DNA of 8,134 nucleotides. It comes from an uncultured Bacilli bacterium (lineage in GTDB: Bacteria; Bacillota_I; Bacilli_A; RF39; UBA660). The stretch lies in contig CALVYO010000056.1 of the NCBI GenBank assembly GCA_944372275.1, forward strand, positions 1-8,134, given 5' to 3'. Positions 6,297 to 8,134 of the stretch are shown in pieces; the stretch's first letter is position 1, and the number at the start of each line of letters is the position of its first letter. Both the position numbers and the translations under genes were made by a program. Under the pieces are notes generated by a model. It had not been told where the DNA came from. It saw only the letters and a program-made list of their open reading frames with translations, and ran no database searches.

Positions 6297-7664
6297 ATGG
6301 ATTTAAAAGTTTTGTATGAAAAGATTGATGAATATTTATCTAAAGAAGTAATATTAGAGGGTTGGATTAGAAATCATCGTAAACAAAAAGAATTTGGTTT
6401 TATTGATTTTTATGATGGTACTTGCTTTAAAAGTATTCAAGTAGTATATGATAATAAGTTAAATAATTTTGATTTTATTTCTAAATTAAGAGTAGGTTGT
6501 GCGATTAAAGTAGTAGGTACATTATCTAAATCTTTAGGTTCAGAACAAGATTATGAAGTGGTTGCTAAAGATGTTATATTATTAGGCGATTGCCCAGAAG
6601 ATTACCCTATTCAACCTAAAAGACATACACGCGAGTTTTTAAGAGAAGTTACTTATTTAAGACCACGTACTAATCTATTTCAAGCAGTATTTAGAGTAAG
6701 AAGTGTAGCAGCATATGCAATCCATAAATATTTTAATGAAAATGGTTATGTATATTTCCACGCTCCTATTATTACTGCAAGTGATTGTGAAGGCGCAGGC
6801 GAAATGTTTCAAGTTACAACATTAGATTTAAATAGAGTAAATGGTAAACCAGATTATACTAAAGATTTCTTTGGTAAACCTGCTAACTTAACAGTATCAG
6901 GTCAATTACAAGCAGAAACATTTGCTTTGGCTTATAAAAAAACATATACCTTTGGTCCAACATTTCGAGCAGAAAACTCTAATACTAAAACACATGCTTC
7001 TGAATTTTGGATGATAGAACCAGAAATCGCATTTTGTGATTTAAAACAAGATATGGATATAATGGAAGATATGCTTAAATATGTCGTTAAGTATGTTTTA
7101 GATAATTGCGTTAATGAAATGAAATTTTTAGATCAATTTGTTGAAAAAGGATTATTAGATAAATTAAATAAATTAGTAACATCTAAATTTACTCGAGTTA
7201 CACATGAAGAAGTAATTAAAATATTAAAAGAAGCAAAAGTTGATTTTGAATTTAAACCAGAATATGGTTGCGATATAGCAAAAGAACACGAAAAATATAT
7301 TACAGAATACTTTAATGGTCCAGTATTTATAACAGATTGGCCAAAAGATATTAAAGCATTTTATATGAAATTGAATCCCGATGGTAAAACAGTTGCAGCT
7401 GTTGACTTAGAAGTACCAGGAGCAGGCGAATTAATGGGTGGCTCTCAAAGAGAAGAAGATTATGATAAATTAGTTAATAGAATGAAAGAACTAAATATGC
7501 CAATGGATGGTATGGAATGGTATTTAAATTTACGTAAATTTGGTGGCTGTGTTCATTCAGGATTTGGAATGGGCTTTGAAAGATTATTAATTTATTTAAC
7601 TGGTGTTGAAAACATTCGTGATGTAATACCATATCCTAGAACACCAGGTAATTGTGAATATTAA
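6297..7664 (+). CDS. asnS: Asparagine-tRNA ligase (asparaginyl-tRNA synthetase)
   Basis: This cytoplasmic enzyme attaches asparagine to tRNA-Asn using ATP. The 455 residues match the normal bacterial size. An N-terminal OB-fold anticodon-binding domain (about 16-95, VILEGWIRNHRKQKEFGF) leads into a class IIb catalytic core. Visible landmarks are ITASDCEGAGEMFQV, DFFGKPANLTVSGQLQAET, motif 2 TFRAENSNTKTHASEFWMIEPE (222-243, part shown) and motif 3 GFGMGFERL (422-430), with the C-terminus DVIPYPRTPGNCEY. The combination of the insert before TVSGQL and the RAENSNT motif separates it from aspartyl-tRNA synthetase. AGGAGGA ends six bases before the ATG and overlaps the preceding stop codon. No T-box leader can fit, so control by tRNA-Asn at this spot is excluded; expression probably comes from upstream. 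Confidence 0.96.
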   Translation: MDLKVLYEKIDEYLSKEVILEGWIRNHRKQKEFGFIDFYDGTCFKSIQVVYDNKLNNFDFISKLRVGCAIKVVGTLSKSLGSEQDYEVVAKDVILLGDCPEDYPIQPKRHTREFLREVTYLRPRTNLFQAVFRVRSVAAYAIHKYFNENGYVYFHAPIITASDCEGAGEMFQVTTLDLNRVNGKPDYTKDFFGKPANLTVSGQLQAETFALAYKKTYTFGPTFRAENSNTKTHASEFWMIEPEIAFCDLKQDMDIMEDMLKYVVKYVLDNCVNEMKFLDQFVEKGLLDKLNKLVTSKFTRVTHEEVIKILKEAKVDFEFKPEYGCDIAKEHEKYITEYFNGPVFITDWPKDIKAFYMKLNPDGKTVAAVDLEVPGAGELMGGSQREEDYDKLVNRMKELNMPMDGMEWYLNLRKFGGCVHSGFGMGFERLLIYLTGVENIRDVIPYPRTPGNCEY

Positions 7665-7676
7665 GGAGGAATTATT

Positions 7677-8134
7677 ATGAAAAAAGGGTTTACGCTAGTG
7701 GAATTAATAGGAGTAGTTATTATATTAGCCTTAATAGCACTTCTAGCCTTTCCCCCTATATTAAATTCAATTAGAAAGACTAAATCTGAATTAAGTGATG
7801 CTAGTAAAGAAATATTATATAATGCTGCTAATCTATATGTATCTGAAAATTTAAATGATTTTCCTAAAAGAAATGGTAATACATTTTGTGTTACTTTAAA
7901 TACTTTATCATCTAAAGAATATTTGCCAACTAAAGTATATGATTCAGTTACTGGTGAAGAAATATCACAAGATAGTTTAATTGAAATTAAAGTTGAAAAT
8001 AATAATTATACTTATAATATGAATAATGAATGTGTGGAAGATATATATGTACCACCTAATAAACCAGAATTATTAGATAATATGGTACCAATAAAATATA
8101 ATGGAACTAATTGGGTAGTGGCTTCTGAATCAGA
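7677..8134 (+). CDS. Type IV prepilin-like protein (ComGC/pseudopilin type), 3' end outside window
   Basis: The visible 152 residues begin with a textbook class III signal: short basic leader MKKG, then FTLVELIGVVIILALIALLA. Prepilin peptidase (PilD/ComC) would cut after Gly4 and methylate Phe1; mature Glu5 and Pro22 of the pilin helix are both present. The alpha-1 helix continues to about residue 55. Two cysteines, C71 and C119, could form a disulfide. A proline-containing linker (VPPNKPELLDN, 125-135) leads to MVPIKYNGTNWVVASES at the window edge, which looks like the start of a further surface domain rather than the end of a short pseudopilin. AAGGAGGA overlaps the asnS stop codon six bases before the ATG, so the gene probably belongs to the same transcript. 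A role in surface filaments, DNA uptake or adhesion is inferred; no pilus assembly genes are visible. Confidence 0.85.
   Translation, partial: MKKGFTLVELIGVVIILALIALLAFPPILNSIRKTKSELSDASKEILYNAANLYVSENLNDFPKRNGNTFCVTLNTLSSKEYLPTKVYDSVTGEEISQDSLIEIKVENNNYTYNMNNECVEDIYVPPNKPELLDNMVPIKYNGTNWVVASES

Overview
The window is strongly AT-rich, with compact genes, good AGGAGG-type ribosome binding sites and Bacillota-type proteins (PcrA helicase, class II AsnRS, ComGC-like prepilin). Trp is encoded by TGG in the intact genes and TGA does not occur inside them, so the ordinary bacterial code applies and the usual UGA=Trp Mollicutes code does not. An AT-rich Bacillota lineage near the Erysipelotrichales/RF39-like gut Bacilli is my inference; I cannot identify a species.

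Left part, minus strand (1-2690). A promoter at 2660-2688 reads leftwards into rnr (ribonuclease R). An in-frame TGA splits rnr into an N-terminal ORF (winged helix, cold-shock domains, catalytic aspartates) and a C-terminal ORF (rest of the RNB domain, S1 domain). After a 49-base gap comes the N-terminal half of an ABC-transporter substrate-binding protein (NMT1/SsuA-like). It stops after 149 codons, less than half the usual length, and no permease or ATPase gene follows within the window. Two neighbouring broken genes on one strand suggest a decaying transcription unit.

Middle (2690-2800). The divergent intergenic region holds a perfect 13-bp inverted repeat with a 25-bp spacer. It lies between the two promoters and overlaps the -35 box of the rightward one. 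It is the best candidate here for an uncharacterised regulatory site.

Right part, plus strand (2800-8134). Five closely spaced genes follow: an AAA_14/DUF4143 ATPase of unknown role, pcrA (DNA repair and replication helicase), a 55-residue Trp-rich single-span membrane protein, asnS, and the start of a type IV prepilin-like gene cut by the window end. Gaps are 30, 3, 11 and 12 bases. From pcrA onward the ribosome binding sites lie in the tail of, or just after, the preceding gene, so co-transcription is likely. I see no tRNA, rRNA, CRISPR array or insertion sequence, and no complete new multigene system. The most interesting points are the stop inside rnr and the inverted-repeat/ATPase module.
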